Below are positions 17,836-27,476 of a stretch of 64,000 nt of DNA, one piece after another. The notes under the pieces were generated by a model, which was given only the letters and a program-made list of their open reading frames with translations, did not search any database and had not been told where the DNA came from. A program made the translations under genes and the position numbers. The stretch's first letter is position 1. Each line of letters starts with the position of its first letter. Source of the DNA: Shewanella psychrotolerans (GTDB lineage Bacteria; Pseudomonadota; Gammaproteobacteria; Enterobacterales; Shewanellaceae); NCBI RefSeq assembly GCF_019457595.1, contig NZ_CP080419.1, positions 3,534,001 to 3,598,000 on the forward strand, read 5' to 3'.

Positions 17836-19830
17836 TTAAAACAAGCCGTTAACGGTCGCCACTACGTTATCAACGGTAAAACCAAAGTGCTTCATTAGTT
17901 CGCCACCAGGAGCTGACTCACCAAAGGTAGTCATACCAACTACCGCACCGTCGAAACCAACATATTTATACCAGAAATCAACGTGAGCCGCTTCGATAGC
18001 AACACGCTTAGTCACAGCGCGTGGCAATACAGACTCTTTGTATGCGGCATCTTGCGCATCAAAAGCATTAGTCGATGGCATAGATACTACTCGAACCTGC
18101 TTACCCTGTTCTGTTAAGGCTGCTGCAGAATCCAGTGCGAGTTGAACTTCACTACCTGTTGCAATCAAAATAACATCTGGCATACCGGCGCAATCACGCA
18201 GTACATAACCACCTTTAACCACATTGGCTAACTGCTCATCGGTACGCGCTTGAGCCGCTAGGTTTTGACGACTAAAAATCAGTGATGTTGGTGCATCACG
18301 ACGCTCAATTGCATTCTTCCAAGAGATCGCTGTTTCAGTCGCATCACATGGACGCCATACCATCATGTTAGGTGTCATGCGTAGGTTAGCTAGCTGCTCG
18401 ACAGGTTGATGAGTTGGACCATCTTCACCTTGACCGATAGAGTCATGGGTGTAAACAAAGATATTTTGAATGCCCATCAGCGCTGACATGCGTACCGCGT
18501 TACGCGCATATTCCATAAACATCATGAAAGTGGCGCCGTAGTTGATGAAACCACCATGCAGAGAAACACCGTTCATGATGCCGCTCATACCGAACTCACG
18601 TACACCGTAGTAGATGTAGTTACCGGCAGCGTCATCTTGAATACCTTTAGAACCAGACCATAGGGTCAAGTTAGAACCCGCAAGGTCGGCAGAGCCGCCG
18701 AGCAGTTCAGGCAACATAGCACCATAAGCACCGATAGCATTTTGTGAAGCTTTACGGCTTGCAATACCTTCACCTTTCTCTTGGCACTCTTTAATGAAAG
18801 CTTGAGCTTTGGCTTCGAAATCGGCAGGCAATTCACCATCGATCACGCGGCGCTTGTATTCTGCTGCAAGCTCTGGGTAAGCAGCTTCATAAGCGGCAAG
18901 TTTTTCATTCCAAGCCGCTTCATTGCTGGCGCCAACTTCTTTAGCATCCCAACCAGCATAGACGTTTTCAGGGATATCGAACGGACCGTGTTCCCAACCA
19001 AGGAACTCACGTGCCGCAGCAATCTCAGCATCACCCAGTGGCGCGCCGTGACAGTCATGGCTACCCGACTTGTTTGGCGAACCGAAACCGATAACCGTTT
19101 TGCAGCAGATCATGCTTGGCTTGTCGGTAACAGACTTAGCCTCTTCGATAGCCGCGCGAATCGCGTCGCTGTCATGACCATCAACGTTAGCAATGACATG
19201 CCAGCCGTATGACTCGAAACGCTTAGGTGTATCGTCGGTGAACCAGCCTTCAACATGCCCATCGATAGAGATACCGTTGTCATCCCAAAATGCAATCAGC
19301 TTGCCCAGACCTAAAGTGCCTGCTAATGAACAAGTTTCGTGTGAAATACCTTCCATCAAACAACCATCGCCTAAGAAGCAATAGGTGAAATGATCGACAA
19401 TATCGTGTCCTGGACGGTTAAACTGTGCAGCTAACGTCTTCTCAGCAATAGCCATACCCACGGCATTACTGATACCAGCCCCTAATGGGCCAGTAGTGGT
19501 TTCAACACCGGGGGTGTAACCATACTCTGGGTGACCAGGGGTTTTAGAGTGTAACTGACGGAAATTCTTCAACTCTTCGATCGGCAATGCATAACCAGTA
19601 AGGTGCAGCAAAGAGTAAATCAGCATAGAGCCATGACCGTTAGATAGAATGAAGCGATCGCGATCAACCCACTCAGGGTTGGTAGGGTTGTGCTTAAGGA
19701 AGTCATTCCAAAGCACTTCAGCGATATCAGCCATTCCCATTGGTGCACCTGGATGACCAGAATTGGCTTTTTGAACGGCATCCATACTTAACACACGGAT
19801 AGCGTTTGCGAGTTCTTTACGAGATGACAT
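17836..19830 (-). CDS. tkt: Transketolase
   Basis: 664 residues, normal for the enzyme. Transfers two-carbon units between sugar phosphates in the pentose phosphate pathway, using thiamine diphosphate. The cofactor motif [14 protein letters not shown] ending in DDNGISIDG, the early [19 protein letters not shown] and the later [15 protein letters not shown] segment are intact. First gene of the tkt-epd-pgk-fba series, which links erythrose-4-phosphate supply to the next gene, epd. It is divergent from metK across a 470-base gap. Confidence 0.97.
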   Translation of the reverse strand: MSSRKELANAIRVLSMDAVQKANSGHPGAPMGMADIAEVLWNDFLKHNPTNPEWVDRDRFILSNGHGSMLIYSLLHLTGYALPIEELKNFRQLHSKTPGHPEYGYTPGVETTTGPLGAGISNAVGMAIAEKTLAAQFNRPGHDIVDHFTYCFLGDGCLMEGISHETCSLAGTLGLGKLIAFWDDNGISIDGHVEGWFTDDTPKRFESYGWHVIANVDGHDSDAIRAAIEEAKSVTDKPSMICCKTVIGFGSPNKSGSHDCHGAPLGDAEIAAAREFLGWEHGPFDIPENVYAGWDAKEVGASNEAAWNEKLAAYEAAYPELAAEYKRRVIDGELPADFEAKAQAFIKECQEKGEGIASRKASQNAIGAYGAMLPELLGGSADLAGSNLTLWSGSKGIQDDAAGNYIYYGVREFGMSGIMNGVSLHGGFINYGATFMMFMEYARNAVRMSALMGIQNIFVYTHDSIGQGEDGPTHQPVEQLANLRMTPNMMVWRPCDATETAISWKNAIERRDAPTSLIFSRQNLAAQARTDEQLANVVKGGYVLRDCAGMPDVILIATGSEVQLALDSAAALTEQGKQVRVVSMPSTNAFDAQDAAYKESVLPRAVTKRVAIEAAHVDFWYKYVGFDGAVVGMTTFGESAPGGELMKHFGFTVDNVVATVNGLF

Positions 19831-20300
19831 GCTCTCTCCTGCTTATTTTTTTAGGGATTTTGCGGGCAATTGTGGACGCATATTTTCCCCTACTAGGCGG
19901 TAGGACGCAAATAAAAATAACCTTATATTAGAGATTATAGTGTTCTGACCGGGCCATTTTTCCAGTCATCATGCTTATTCTTCTGCCCAAAATGCAGCAA
20001 ACGATCCAATAACCGCCCCCTGATAATGCCATTTTATTGTCAACGCTATTTGTATGACTAATTGATTTCACTAATATTATCGGTTCTCAAAAAAACAGGA
20101 ATTTAATAAATAGTAACTATATAACAATACGTTATAGAAGCTCAGCAAAAAATATAATGAGCATCATTAGATTATTTACTGGGTGTTACAGCACAATTTT
20201 TATCGAAAAGGGTGTTATCCCGTTTGTTTTCCACTAAAATAGCCGTCTAGATGTAGATACTTCTACACATTCAAATTGTATAAACACGAGATTTTCCATT
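19831..20300. other. 470-bp divergent promoter region between tkt and metK
   Basis: AT-rich and without a gene. The metK side has a TAAAAT -10-like element (20235-20240) directly followed by MetJ-like boxes. The tkt side must hold the promoter of the glycolytic series; I could not pick it out with confidence. Confidence 0.5.
20241..20272 (+). promoter_or_regulatory. Array of MetJ (met-box) operators before metK
   Basis: Four adjacent 8-mers read AGCCGTCT, AGATGTAG, ATACTTCT and ACACATTC, against the met-box consensus AGACGTCT (7, 5, 6 and about 4 matches). MetJ binds such tandem boxes with SAM as corepressor. They lie just after a TAAAAT element, so over the likely transcription start, 29 bases before the metK ATG. 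Confidence 0.65.
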
Positions 20301-21455
20301 ATGGCAAAGCACTTGTTTACCTCTGAGTCGGTCTCAGAAGGTCATCCAGATAAAATCGCCGATCAAATTTCTGATGCGGTACTCGACGCGATCTTAGAGC
20401 AAGATCCTAAAGCTCGTGTTGCGTGTGAAACATACGTAAAAACCGGCATGGTAATGGTTGGTGGTGAAGTGACCACTTCTGCATGGGTTGATATCGAAGA
20501 GATCACCCGTAAAACCGTTCGCGATATTGGCTACACTCACTCTGATATGGGTTTTGATGCCGATTCTTGTGCCGTACTTAACGCCATCGGTAAGCAATCT
20601 CCAGATATTAATCAAGGTGTTGATCGCGCAGATCCTAAAGAACAAGGCGCTGGCGACCAAGGTTTAATGTTTGGTTATGCCAACAACGAAACTGACGTAT
20701 TAATGCCAGCACCGATCACTTATTCTCATAAGTTGGTTAAGCGTCAATCAGAAGTACGTAAAGACAACACCCTTCCATGGTTACGTCCAGATGCGAAAAG
20801 TCAGGTGACTTTTGCTTATAACAATGACGGAAGCATTGCTGGTATCGATGCGGTTGTACTGTCAACTCAACACCGTGAAGATGTTAGTCAGCCAGACCTA
20901 ATCGAAGGCGTGATGGAAACCATCATTAAGCCTGTACTACCGGCTAAGTGGTTAACTAAAGATACTAAGTACTTTATCAACCCAACAGGCCGTTTTGTTA
21001 TCGGTGGCCCAGTAGGCGATTGTGGTCTAACTGGTCGTAAGATCATCGTTGATACCTACGGTGGTATGGCGCGTCATGGTGGTGGTGCTTTCTCTGGTAA
21101 AGACCCATCAAAAGTTGACCGTAGTGCTGCTTATGCTGCGCGTTATGTGGCTAAGAACATTGTTGCAGCGGGTCTTGCCGATCGCTGTGAGATCCAAGTT
21201 TCTTATGCTATTGGTGTAGCAGAGCCGACCTCAATCAGCGTTGAAACCTTCGGTACGGGTAAAGTATCTGAAGATGTATTGATTAAGCTTGTACGTCAGC
21301 ACTTTGATCTACGTCCTTATGGACTAACAGAGATGCTAGATCTCGCTCGCCCAATCTATAAAGCGACAGCTGCGTATGGCCACTTTGGTCGTAACGAGTT
21401 CCCTTGGGAACGCACTGATAAAGCCGACGCTCTTCGCGCTGACGCCAAGCTTTAA
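20301..21455 (+). CDS. metK: S-adenosylmethionine synthetase
   Basis: 384 residues. Makes S-adenosylmethionine from methionine and ATP; cytoplasmic tetramer. The family signatures are intact: [18 protein letters not shown] at the N-terminus, [12 protein letters not shown] near 120 and the glycine-rich phosphate loop [16 protein letters not shown] near 262. Divergent from tkt and preceded by MetJ-like boxes, so it is probably repressed when SAM is plentiful. A strong terminator follows. Confidence 0.98.
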   Translation: MAKHLFTSESVSEGHPDKIADQISDAVLDAILEQDPKARVACETYVKTGMVMVGGEVTTSAWVDIEEITRKTVRDIGYTHSDMGFDADSCAVLNAIGKQSPDINQGVDRADPKEQGAGDQGLMFGYANNETDVLMPAPITYSHKLVKRQSEVRKDNTLPWLRPDAKSQVTFAYNNDGSIAGIDAVVLSTQHREDVSQPDLIEGVMETIIKPVLPAKWLTKDTKYFINPTGRFVIGGPVGDCGLTGRKIIVDTYGGMARHGGGAFSGKDPSKVDRSAAYAARYVAKNIVAAGLADRCEIQVSYAIGVAEPTSISVETFGTGKVSEDVLIKLVRQHFDLRPYGLTEMLDLARPIYKATAAYGHFGRNEFPWERTDKADALRADAKL

Positions 21456-21470
21456 TCAAGATTATCAGTT

Positions 21471-21498
21471 AAAAAAACCGCCTATATGGCGGTTTTTT
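21471..21498 (+). terminator. Rho-independent terminator after metK
   Basis: CCGCC / GGCGG stem extended by A-T pairs, loop TATAT, then six T residues; 16 bases past the metK stop codon. Confidence 0.92.
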
Positions 21499-21746
21499 GT
21501 ATCCTTGCTTTCTTAAATTAACACGAATCAATCTACGTTAACGGCTGAGCTGGCTCTGCATAACGAATAAAAAGATCTGATCGCTCAGCACGATTTAGCA
21601 CTAAAGCTGAACGCTTATGAGGCAAGACAACGAGTGAACAGCATAGTTGCTCCACAGTCAAAGTCGTTAACACACACCTAGCACAGCTCTAACTGCATTA
21701 GCCTTGTTTGATCGATATGCACTGCTTCACTCGCAACAAAATTGAA

Positions 21747-22487
21747 TCACCATAAAATCGCTTCACCATTCCAGTCGATAAAATGGGCCTGCGTTGAAGG
21801 AGTCACGGTTTGTGTCACGGCTAACAGCCGCTGAGCGACAAAGTCGGGAGAAAAGAGTTTTTCTTTGGGAACATTTTGCTGGAATGGCTTAGACAACGGC
21901 GTGTCGGTTGTGCCGGGATGAAATGCCAATATTGCTACATTCTTAGCACGGCGAGCATACTCAACGGCCGATGTTTGCAACAGCATATTGAGCGCGGCCT
22001 TAGATGCTCGGTAGCTGTACCAGCCTCCAAGGCGATTGTCACTAATGCTACCGATACGGGCACTCATTACCGCAATGACGCATTTTCTATCACCTTTTAC
22101 TAACGGCATCAGGTGTTTCAGCCACATCATCGGCGTAATGGTATTAATCTTAAACAGGGTATTCATCGCCTCTTCGCTCAGCTCTTCAAGCCGTTTTTCA
22201 GGTTTGACCGTGTCTTGATGTAAAACGCCATTAAAAATAAACACATTGCTAATAACGTATTTCTGAACGGCTAGCTCACTCACTAATGCAGCAATCTCCC
22301 CTTCACTGTAACCACTTTGAATAGATTTAAGCCCCTTAGCTGTAAAGGTTAAGGGTTGACGACTAATTGCTATCACAGGACCTTGCATTAAAAGATGGCC
22401 AATCAACGCTTTGGCAATCACGCTACTGGCTCCGATGACGACGGAAACGCCGCCACGGCATGCTTCTTTCGTCGAAACTTCCTTCAT
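21747..22487 (-). CDS. Short-chain dehydrogenase/reductase (SDR)
   Basis: 246 residues from the ATG at 22487. It has a Rossmann-fold start (VVIGASSVIAKALIGHLL, a variant of TGxxxGxG), the NVFIFNGVLH segment at the NNAG position, a serine region (IAVMSARIGSI) and the catalytic YSYRASKAAL (YxxxK). So it is an NAD(P)-dependent oxidoreductase of the C-factor-like group; the substrate is unknown. Its ATG overlaps the stop of the preceding DCC-family gene (ATGA), so the two are translationally coupled; this overlap decides the start. Last gene of a three-gene operon with DUF3429 and DCC proteins. Confidence 0.88.
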   Translation of the reverse strand: MKEVSTKEACRGGVSVVIGASSVIAKALIGHLLMQGPVIAISRQPLTFTAKGLKSIQSGYSEGEIAALVSELAVQKYVISNVFIFNGVLHQDTVKPEKRLEELSEEAMNTLFKINTITPMMWLKHLMPLVKGDRKCVIAVMSARIGSISDNRLGGWYSYRASKAALNMLLQTSAVEYARRAKNVAILAFHPGTTDTPLSKPFQQNVPKEKLFSPDFVAQRLLAVTQTVTPSTQAHFIDWNGEAILW

Positions 22488-22873
22488 GACATACCACACT
22501 GACCTGTATCGCAGCGTTTCTTGCCAGTTAATAAGTAGGAAATTTTGTACCTATGCTTCGCGAATTTTAAGTAGAGAAAATCTGCAACGGGTTTAACCAC
22601 TGGCCACGTTAACGGCACAACAAAGTGTTTTTTGCCCACTAACGCCCAAGCTAAGTAGGTGACATCTAGCCCTGTTAACAATTCGCCATGTTCGGTTTCG
22701 CCATGCAATATCTGATTGGCGTATTTGGCATCGATATGGGGAAATCGCGTGGTAAAGTCGACACTCGCGAGATCGGCGAGCTCTATAAATTCTTTAGTAT
22801 CATATCGTTTTAGCTTAGCCATCTCGGCCGCGCAAAGTGGACATTGACTGTCATAGAAGATGCGAAGTTTCAT
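22484..22873 (-). CDS. DCC-family thiol-disulfide oxidoreductase-like protein (DUF393)
   Basis: 129 residues starting MKLRIFYDSQCPLCAAEM. The FYDSxCPLC motif with a CxxC-like pair in a thioredoxin-style N-terminus is the hallmark of DUF393/DCC proteins, whose physiological partner is mostly unknown. The start at 22873 overlaps the stop of the DUF3429 gene (TGATG), and its own stop overlaps the SDR start, so all three are coupled. A CGQC-like cysteine pair (DTGQCGMS) sits at the very C-terminus. Confidence 0.85.
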   Translation of the reverse strand: MKLRIFYDSQCPLCAAEMAKLKRYDTKEFIELADLASVDFTTRFPHIDAKYANQILHGETEHGELLTGLDVTYLAWALVGKKHFVVPLTWPVVKPVADFLYLKFAKHRYKISYLLTGKKRCDTGQCGMS

Positions 22874-23304
22874 CAGTTGCCAACCCCTAATACAATGACG
22901 TGGCAAACCAACGCCACGCCAGTAAGATAAGTTCTTAGCTGGATATATTCATCAGATAAGGTTTTGTCACGCCACTGCTGCTTGTCTAGTCGGTAGACCA
23001 CCACATAACCCAGCATTAAGATGATCAGTGAAGCATAAAGGTGGTTAATGACAATGGTCACCCAAGCCAATACACTTACTACGTTACTGATAATCAACAA
23101 TTTGTCATCATTAAGATAATGAACTTTGCTACTTTCTCTGCCCCACAGGGTGCCAGCAAGAAACGAAAGAATAATAGCGCTGTAGGTGATGAACAACGTA
23201 AAGGGATCGATAGAGAAGAGTGTTTGTCCCATCAAAATTAAGCAGGTAGAAATAATAAAAGGTAAGAGTCCTGCATACCCCAACATAGAATAGGTTTTTG
23301 ACAT
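22873..23304 (-). CDS. DUF3429 integral membrane protein
   Basis: 143 residues with four or five membrane helices (LGYAGLLPFIISTCLIL, FTLFITYSAIILSFLAGTLWG, LIISNVVSVLAWVTIVI, SLIILMLGYVVVYRL, LTGVALVCHVIVLGV). The LGYAGLLPF start and SFLAGTLWG block are typical of DUF3429. Function unknown. First gene of the operon with the DCC protein and the SDR; its stop overlaps the next start. Confidence 0.85.
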   Translation of the reverse strand: MSKTYSMLGYAGLLPFIISTCLILMGQTLFSIDPFTLFITYSAIILSFLAGTLWGRESSKVHYLNDDKLLIISNVVSVLAWVTIVINHLYASLIILMLGYVVVYRLDKQQWRDKTLSDEYIQLRTYLTGVALVCHVIVLGVGN

Positions 23305-23382
23305 GAGCGCACTCCACTTAAGGTAATTTAAGACTATTACGTATTAAGCTGGTATTGCGATCATACCAAGTTGTAGCGATTG

Positions 23383-23775
23383 CTAAGATTGAAGGTTTTG
23401 ACTTTTTATTTCAATTTGATAGCTCAGCCAACTAAAAATCAATATGCCCACGGCATCGGCCAGCAGGTCAAACAAATCAAAGGTCCGCTGCGGAAAATAA
23501 GCTTGGCTGCACTCCTCTATAACAACGATAACAGCAACAGCCGTCGCACCGAGGTAAGGGCTAAAATGGCCTAGAGGAACACGTCTAAAATTTGTGCCAA
23601 GGTTAACCAACAGTGTAAGCGTGCCAAACAGCAGCAAATGCCCCAATTTATCACCATTGGGGACCTGTTTAATCAGGTCAAAAAATAGGTTGGGCTGCCC
23701 CGCATCGGCGCTATAAATAATCCAACCGAGAAACAGACTAAATAACACACTTAAGCCTGCAAACAATCTCACCAT
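23383..23775 (-). CDS. VanZ-like membrane protein
   Basis: 130 residues, four predicted helices. The motif NGDKLGHLLLFGTLTLL, the acidic helix end VIEECSQAYFPQRTFDLFDLLADAVG and the length are typical of the VanZ-like family. In Gram-positive bacteria VanZ gives teicoplanin resistance; in gammaproteobacteria members have no assigned role. Separate from the upstream DUF3429 operon by about 80 bases. No strong ribosome binding site was seen, so the start is less certain. Confidence 0.85.
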   Translation of the reverse strand: MVRLFAGLSVLFSLFLGWIIYSADAGQPNLFFDLIKQVPNGDKLGHLLLFGTLTLLVNLGTNFRRVPLGHFSPYLGATAVAVIVVIEECSQAYFPQRTFDLFDLLADAVGILIFSWLSYQIEIKSQNLQS

Positions 23776-23817
23776 ATCAAGTATCGACTCGTTTTATTAA
23801 GATGTATTCGAAATGAA

Positions 23818-24171
23818 TCAGCAGTGATCAAAATGACTATATTCCATACACATAAACGAGATTTGCTGAATCGTCAGTATCGGTACCGCGACCTCTCTTG
23901 CCACCTTTATGGCTTGCAGTGATGGCGCCGTAACGAATTTGATGTGAGCACTGTAGTCGTTTGTCCAACCACAATCGATCCAATTATTTTGCCAGTTAAC
24001 AAAATAGCCATTACGTGATTCGCAGCCCTCTTTTATCCGCGGCAGTTCGAAGCAATGACAACTCTCCCCCTGTTCACTCAATAAGGCTCGAATCAATTTC
24101 ATATTATCAAAGGCACTTAAACTGAGTTTTTCATAGGGCTGTAATAACAAATTTAAGTTAAGAGAGTTCAT
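23818..24171 (-). CDS. Hypothetical protein
   Basis: 117 residues from the ATG at 24171, seven bases after the stop of the upstream acetyltransferase, so they are probably co-transcribed. Five or six cysteines stand out for such a short protein (ESCHCFELP, KEGCESRN, WIDCGW, FMCMEYS, DHC at the end). No family recognised. A longer reading from 24288 would overlap the acetyltransferase by over 100 bases and is not preferred. Confidence 0.6.
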   Translation of the reverse strand: MNSLNLNLLLQPYEKLSLSAFDNMKLIRALLSEQGESCHCFELPRIKEGCESRNGYFVNWQNNWIDCGWTNDYSAHIKFVTAPSLQAIKVAREVAVPILTIQQISFMCMEYSHFDHC

Positions 24172-24178
24172 CGATATT

Positions 24179-24727
24179 CTAGCCTTCGTTAGCCGTGGCG
24201 AGCAGGTAGTAATCCCTACCGTCGAAGCCGAAAAAGTCGACCACCTGCATAGAAGCTTTATTGGTATGTGCAGCAAAAGAGCGCTCATTTTCCTCAGAAA
24301 TAAAAGTCAGCATATAAGGATACTGCTGTTTTACCGCGAGTTTTAACTCGGTTACCATAACCTCAAATAGTCCTTGGCCACGATGTGCAGGACTTATCCA
24401 GATAGGGCCATACTGACAACAGTTCTGTTTATTCAACGACTTTCCATCAAACTCAAGTTCACTCATTCGTCCTAGCAAGCGTCGATAAATAGGCCAAGAC
24501 TCGAAAAAGGACCATTTTCCTGCAATCACATAACTAATAATGGTTCCGTCTTGCTCCGCCAACACAATCCAATGTGCTTTGATGAGGGTTTGAATATCCC
24601 CTAAGGAAAATGACTGCCCCGTCATGATACCACCACGTTGACTAGGATCTAACTCAGCTTCTAATTGCGACTGTTCAAGTTGAGCTATCGCTTGTGCATC
24701 TGCCAATGTCGCTTGCCTTATTTGCAT
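24179..24727 (-). CDS. GNAT-family acetyltransferase
   Basis: 182 residues from ATG 24727 (GAGAGG upstream). The start MQIRQATLADAQAIAQLE is the usual GNAT beginning, and PIWISPAHRGQGLFEVMVTELK holds the acetyl-CoA pyrophosphate loop (RGQGL). ERSFAAHTNKASMQVVDFF fits the later NERSLAAH-like GNAT block. The acceptor substrate is unknown. First of two minus-strand genes. Confidence 0.85.
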   Translation of the reverse strand: MQIRQATLADAQAIAQLEQSQLEAELDPSQRGGIMTGQSFSLGDIQTLIKAHWIVLAEQDGTIISYVIAGKWSFFESWPIYRRLLGRMSELEFDGKSLNKQNCCQYGPIWISPAHRGQGLFEVMVTELKLAVKQQYPYMLTFISEENERSFAAHTNKASMQVVDFFGFDGRDYYLLATANEG

Positions 24728-24870
24728 CAAACCTCTCACTATCAGATCTTAATAAATCTATTTTGCCAAAAAACAGGGGAAACCAATGAAAATACAGCGC
24801 GGACATTTGCTAAAAGCCCTATCGAAGACCACAATTAACATACTTTCAACATTGATGGTAAATACTTCTC

Positions 24871-25845
24871 ATGCTGCCAGAAAACATACACACTGGAATA
24901 AGTATACTGGAAAACGACAATGCACAGATAAACTTAGTGCGCTGGATGCATCAATGTGAATTAATGAAGCGATATTATCAAGCTGAGGTCGCCTTTGTGG
25001 TGCAAAAAACCGATTTAGGTTTTGAAGTAATAGTCAGCTCTATCAACGATACCCGCAAATACCTGTCTGGCACAGTCTATAGTGAAAAAATAGACCTATT
25101 TAACCGATTATCGAGCAGTCAACCTGATGGCATCAACCTTGAACTATCAAGCAACACCATGGCACTACCCGATGACCTAGCGTCGGTAAACAACATTTTG
25201 TCACGCCCTATCCTCTGGCCTGACGGCAGTATTTTCGGTTGCCTATGTGTGATCAACACTGCCGATGATGGTACGCCAGGGATCAACTCTTTCATGCTTG
25301 AACCTTTCCAGATATTGTTGCAGCAAGATTTAGCCTTGCTATGTCAAAGTCAGCGGATAGAGTCGCTATCGATGCGTGATCGTGAAACAGGGATGCTTAA
25401 TCACTATGGTTTTATTATGATGGCACCACGGCAGTTAAACCTAGGGCGTCGCTTTGGTGCTCATGCAGGTATTCTGTTCTTTGAGTTGTATCCTACCCCC
25501 CCTAGACTAGAAATTATTGAAGATAAGCACATAAGACTACTGGGAAATATTATCCAAGATACGATTCGTACCGCTGATATTGCCGCTCATTATAGCAAGG
25601 CACAGTTTGTCGTTTTAGTCTTTATCGATGCTGAGCGAGACCTCCCCCACATAGGCAAACGTGTAGAAAAATTATTGAATCAACAAAATGATCAGCTACA
25701 ACTCGACTGTGGATATGCCTTCTTCGCACCAGAATCCAGTGCCAAATTGGCCCCCATGCTAGAAAAAGCAAAGAATCAATTACGCTCTCAGAAATCAACC
25801 CAGGATGTGATTGAAACAGACGAAACGACAATGACTAAAAAGTAA
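24871..25845 (+). CDS. GAF-like sensor with degenerate GGDEF domain, paralog 1
   Basis: 324 residues. The first 155 read as a GAF-type sensory domain (RPILWPDGSIFGCLCVIN is a typical GAF strand pair). The rest follows the GGDEF fold (DRETGMLNHYGFIMMAPRQL at the start, QLDCGYAFFAPESSAKLAPMLEKAKNQL at the end), but the active-site motif is replaced by YSKAQFVVLVF, so no cyclase activity is expected. A paralog lies 250 bases downstream in the same orientation. No membrane helix, so it senses something in the cytoplasm. Ligand unknown. Confidence 0.75.
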   Translation: MLPENIHTGISILENDNAQINLVRWMHQCELMKRYYQAEVAFVVQKTDLGFEVIVSSINDTRKYLSGTVYSEKIDLFNRLSSSQPDGINLELSSNTMALPDDLASVNNILSRPILWPDGSIFGCLCVINTADDGTPGINSFMLEPFQILLQQDLALLCQSQRIESLSMRDRETGMLNHYGFIMMAPRQLNLGRRFGAHAGILFFELYPTPPRLEIIEDKHIRLLGNIIQDTIRTADIAAHYSKAQFVVLVFIDAERDLPHIGKRVEKLLNQQNDQLQLDCGYAFFAPESSAKLAPMLEKAKNQLRSQKSTQDVIETDETTMTKK

Positions 25846-26093
25846 GGAATAACCACTTAGCTAACATAACCTAAGTACCAGAGGAGCAAAAAGTACAACA
25901 CAAAGGAGTACACTAAAGAGCAATGCTCTGTAGCAAGAGAAATGAATCTTTTTATAAAAACTAGACAATGCTCCCAAAAAAAAGGTTTACATTATCGCAA
26001 CAAACGCCTTTAGGTTGTGATACCAATTCTACGCGTTATCATACAATGTACAGATAAACTCGATATGTTGAACAATAATAAGAGAGCAATATA

Positions 26094-27035
26094 ATGCTAC
26101 TGCAATGTACCGATCAAACTTTATGGTTAAGAGAGCGCGATCATCCCGCTATCACCCTTCCTCGTTGGCAGCAACAAGTTGACCTACTCAATGAGTTTTA
26201 CCAGGCCGATGCCTGTATGGTTTTGCAATATATTGAAGGTGATTTTCAGGTCGTCTGCAGTCGTCAAACAACAAATTTAGCGCTATACGCAGGGACACAA
26301 TTTAAAGATCCCCAGTTGTCGTCAGCATTACTAGCACACAGTGGCTATGGTGTTTTAGCACTCACTCAAACTCAAGATCCCCATAGCAAATTGTCACAAT
26401 TTGAAAAGATTTGCGCCTTGCCCATCTATTGGGCCGATGGCCAAGTCTTTGGCATCATTATCGTTTGCAACAGTAAGCAAGCTAAACACTTCAATCGTTT
26501 ACTCCCAATGCTAGAAAACAGTAAAGCGCTTCTGCAAGCTGAATTAAAGCAGCTTTTCTTAATGCAACAAATACAGATGATGTCAGTGCAAGATGAACTG
26601 ACCTGTATGTTAAATCCCTACGGATTTAACCTAATGGCCCCTAGACAATTAAGTCTTAGCCGCCGCTTTGGTTCTCATGCTGGGATCGTGCTTATTGAAG
26701 ATATTAGCGATTACACAGATAAAGCCGCTCAAAGCCAAGGATTAAGAAAGTTGGCAAGGGTAATACATCATCATATGCGAGACGCTGATGTGTCAGCGCG
26801 GATCGAAGATCGGTTATTTGCCATCCTTGCATTTGTCGACAATCAAGTGAACCTAGACAGTCTCACTAGCCGTCTAAAAAAACAGATAGCCAAAGAGGAA
26901 ATTAACGCACAAATGGCTATAGGTTGTAGCTTTTTTACTCCTAACTCTCACCTTGCTATCGAGCCTATGTTAGAAGCCGCACGGCAAAACTTAATTACCA
27001 ACAAAGCAGATATCCCGAATCGAATCAATATTTAG
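26094..27035 (+). CDS. GAF-like sensor with degenerate GGDEF domain, paralog 2
   Basis: 313 residues with the same architecture as the gene before it; LNPYGFNLMAPRQLSLSRRFGSHAGIV aligns with LNHYGFIMMAPRQL of the first copy, and both keep CALPIYWADGQVFGIIIVCN-like GAF strands. Here too the GGDEF motif is lost (EDRLFAILAFV). The pair arose by tandem duplication and has diverged widely. They may form a heterodimer or act as cyclic-di-GMP-independent regulators; this is inference. Confidence 0.75.
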   Translation: MLLQCTDQTLWLRERDHPAITLPRWQQQVDLLNEFYQADACMVLQYIEGDFQVVCSRQTTNLALYAGTQFKDPQLSSALLAHSGYGVLALTQTQDPHSKLSQFEKICALPIYWADGQVFGIIIVCNSKQAKHFNRLLPMLENSKALLQAELKQLFLMQQIQMMSVQDELTCMLNPYGFNLMAPRQLSLSRRFGSHAGIVLIEDISDYTDKAAQSQGLRKLARVIHHHMRDADVSARIEDRLFAILAFVDNQVNLDSLTSRLKKQIAKEEINAQMAIGCSFFTPNSHLAIEPMLEAARQNLITNKADIPNRINI

Positions 27036-27107
27036 CAGCAACATATCAAAACGCGAAGACTCCTAGCCTAGAATAACCACTCTTAAAAGGTGCAGACCGA
27101 CCTATGA

Positions 27108-27311
27108 TTAAGACTCTTCCTGCGAGCGTGCCCATTGGATAAACATGACAATTGGAAAGGGAGACATCATCACTAAACCTAAGCCAATTAAGGTTGCGAC
27201 CAAAAGCATGCCGTTAATCTCTTGAGTTAGCGAGGTAAAGAAATAAATAGCTACACCCACGAGTAACATAAATACCCCCACCCAATGAGTGATTTTTAAT
27301 CCTGTCATCAT
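27108..27311 (-). CDS. Small two-helix membrane protein
   Basis: 67 residues: two membrane helices (THWVGVFMLLVGVAIYFF and MLLVATLIGLGLVMMSPFPIVMF) with a short turn and a charged tail (ARSQEES). No family recognised. Start could be either of two adjacent ATG codons. It stands alone between genes on the other strand. Confidence 0.6.
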   Translation of the reverse strand: MMTGLKITHWVGVFMLLVGVAIYFFTSLTQEINGMLLVATLIGLGLVMMSPFPIVMFIQWARSQEES

Positions 27312-27476
27312 CTCGTTTTCAATCCTCTCAATACTATCTTTTACTGCTATTATCTGACCTATTTAGCGTTAAGGATCTAAATGAACAAAAAATCATGTTA
27401 AAACTCTCATTCATCTCTTTTTTATTACCACTAACATTGTCAAAATAGCGATCTGAATTATTTTGTGGGCTTCATC

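Noticed and set aside
18781-19212. A 143-codon plus-strand frame opposite tkt
   Set aside because: Antisense shadow of a strongly coding gene; no family features and no leader.
21541-21700. Frame with a coding feel (KDLIAQHDLALKLNAYEARQRV) after metK
   Set aside because: An internal stop and no start; could be a gene remnant, but there is no family match and the stretch is too short to judge.
24871-27035. Both GAF proteins considered as diguanylate cyclases
   Set aside because: The GGDEF signature is absent in each, so catalytic annotation is not supported.
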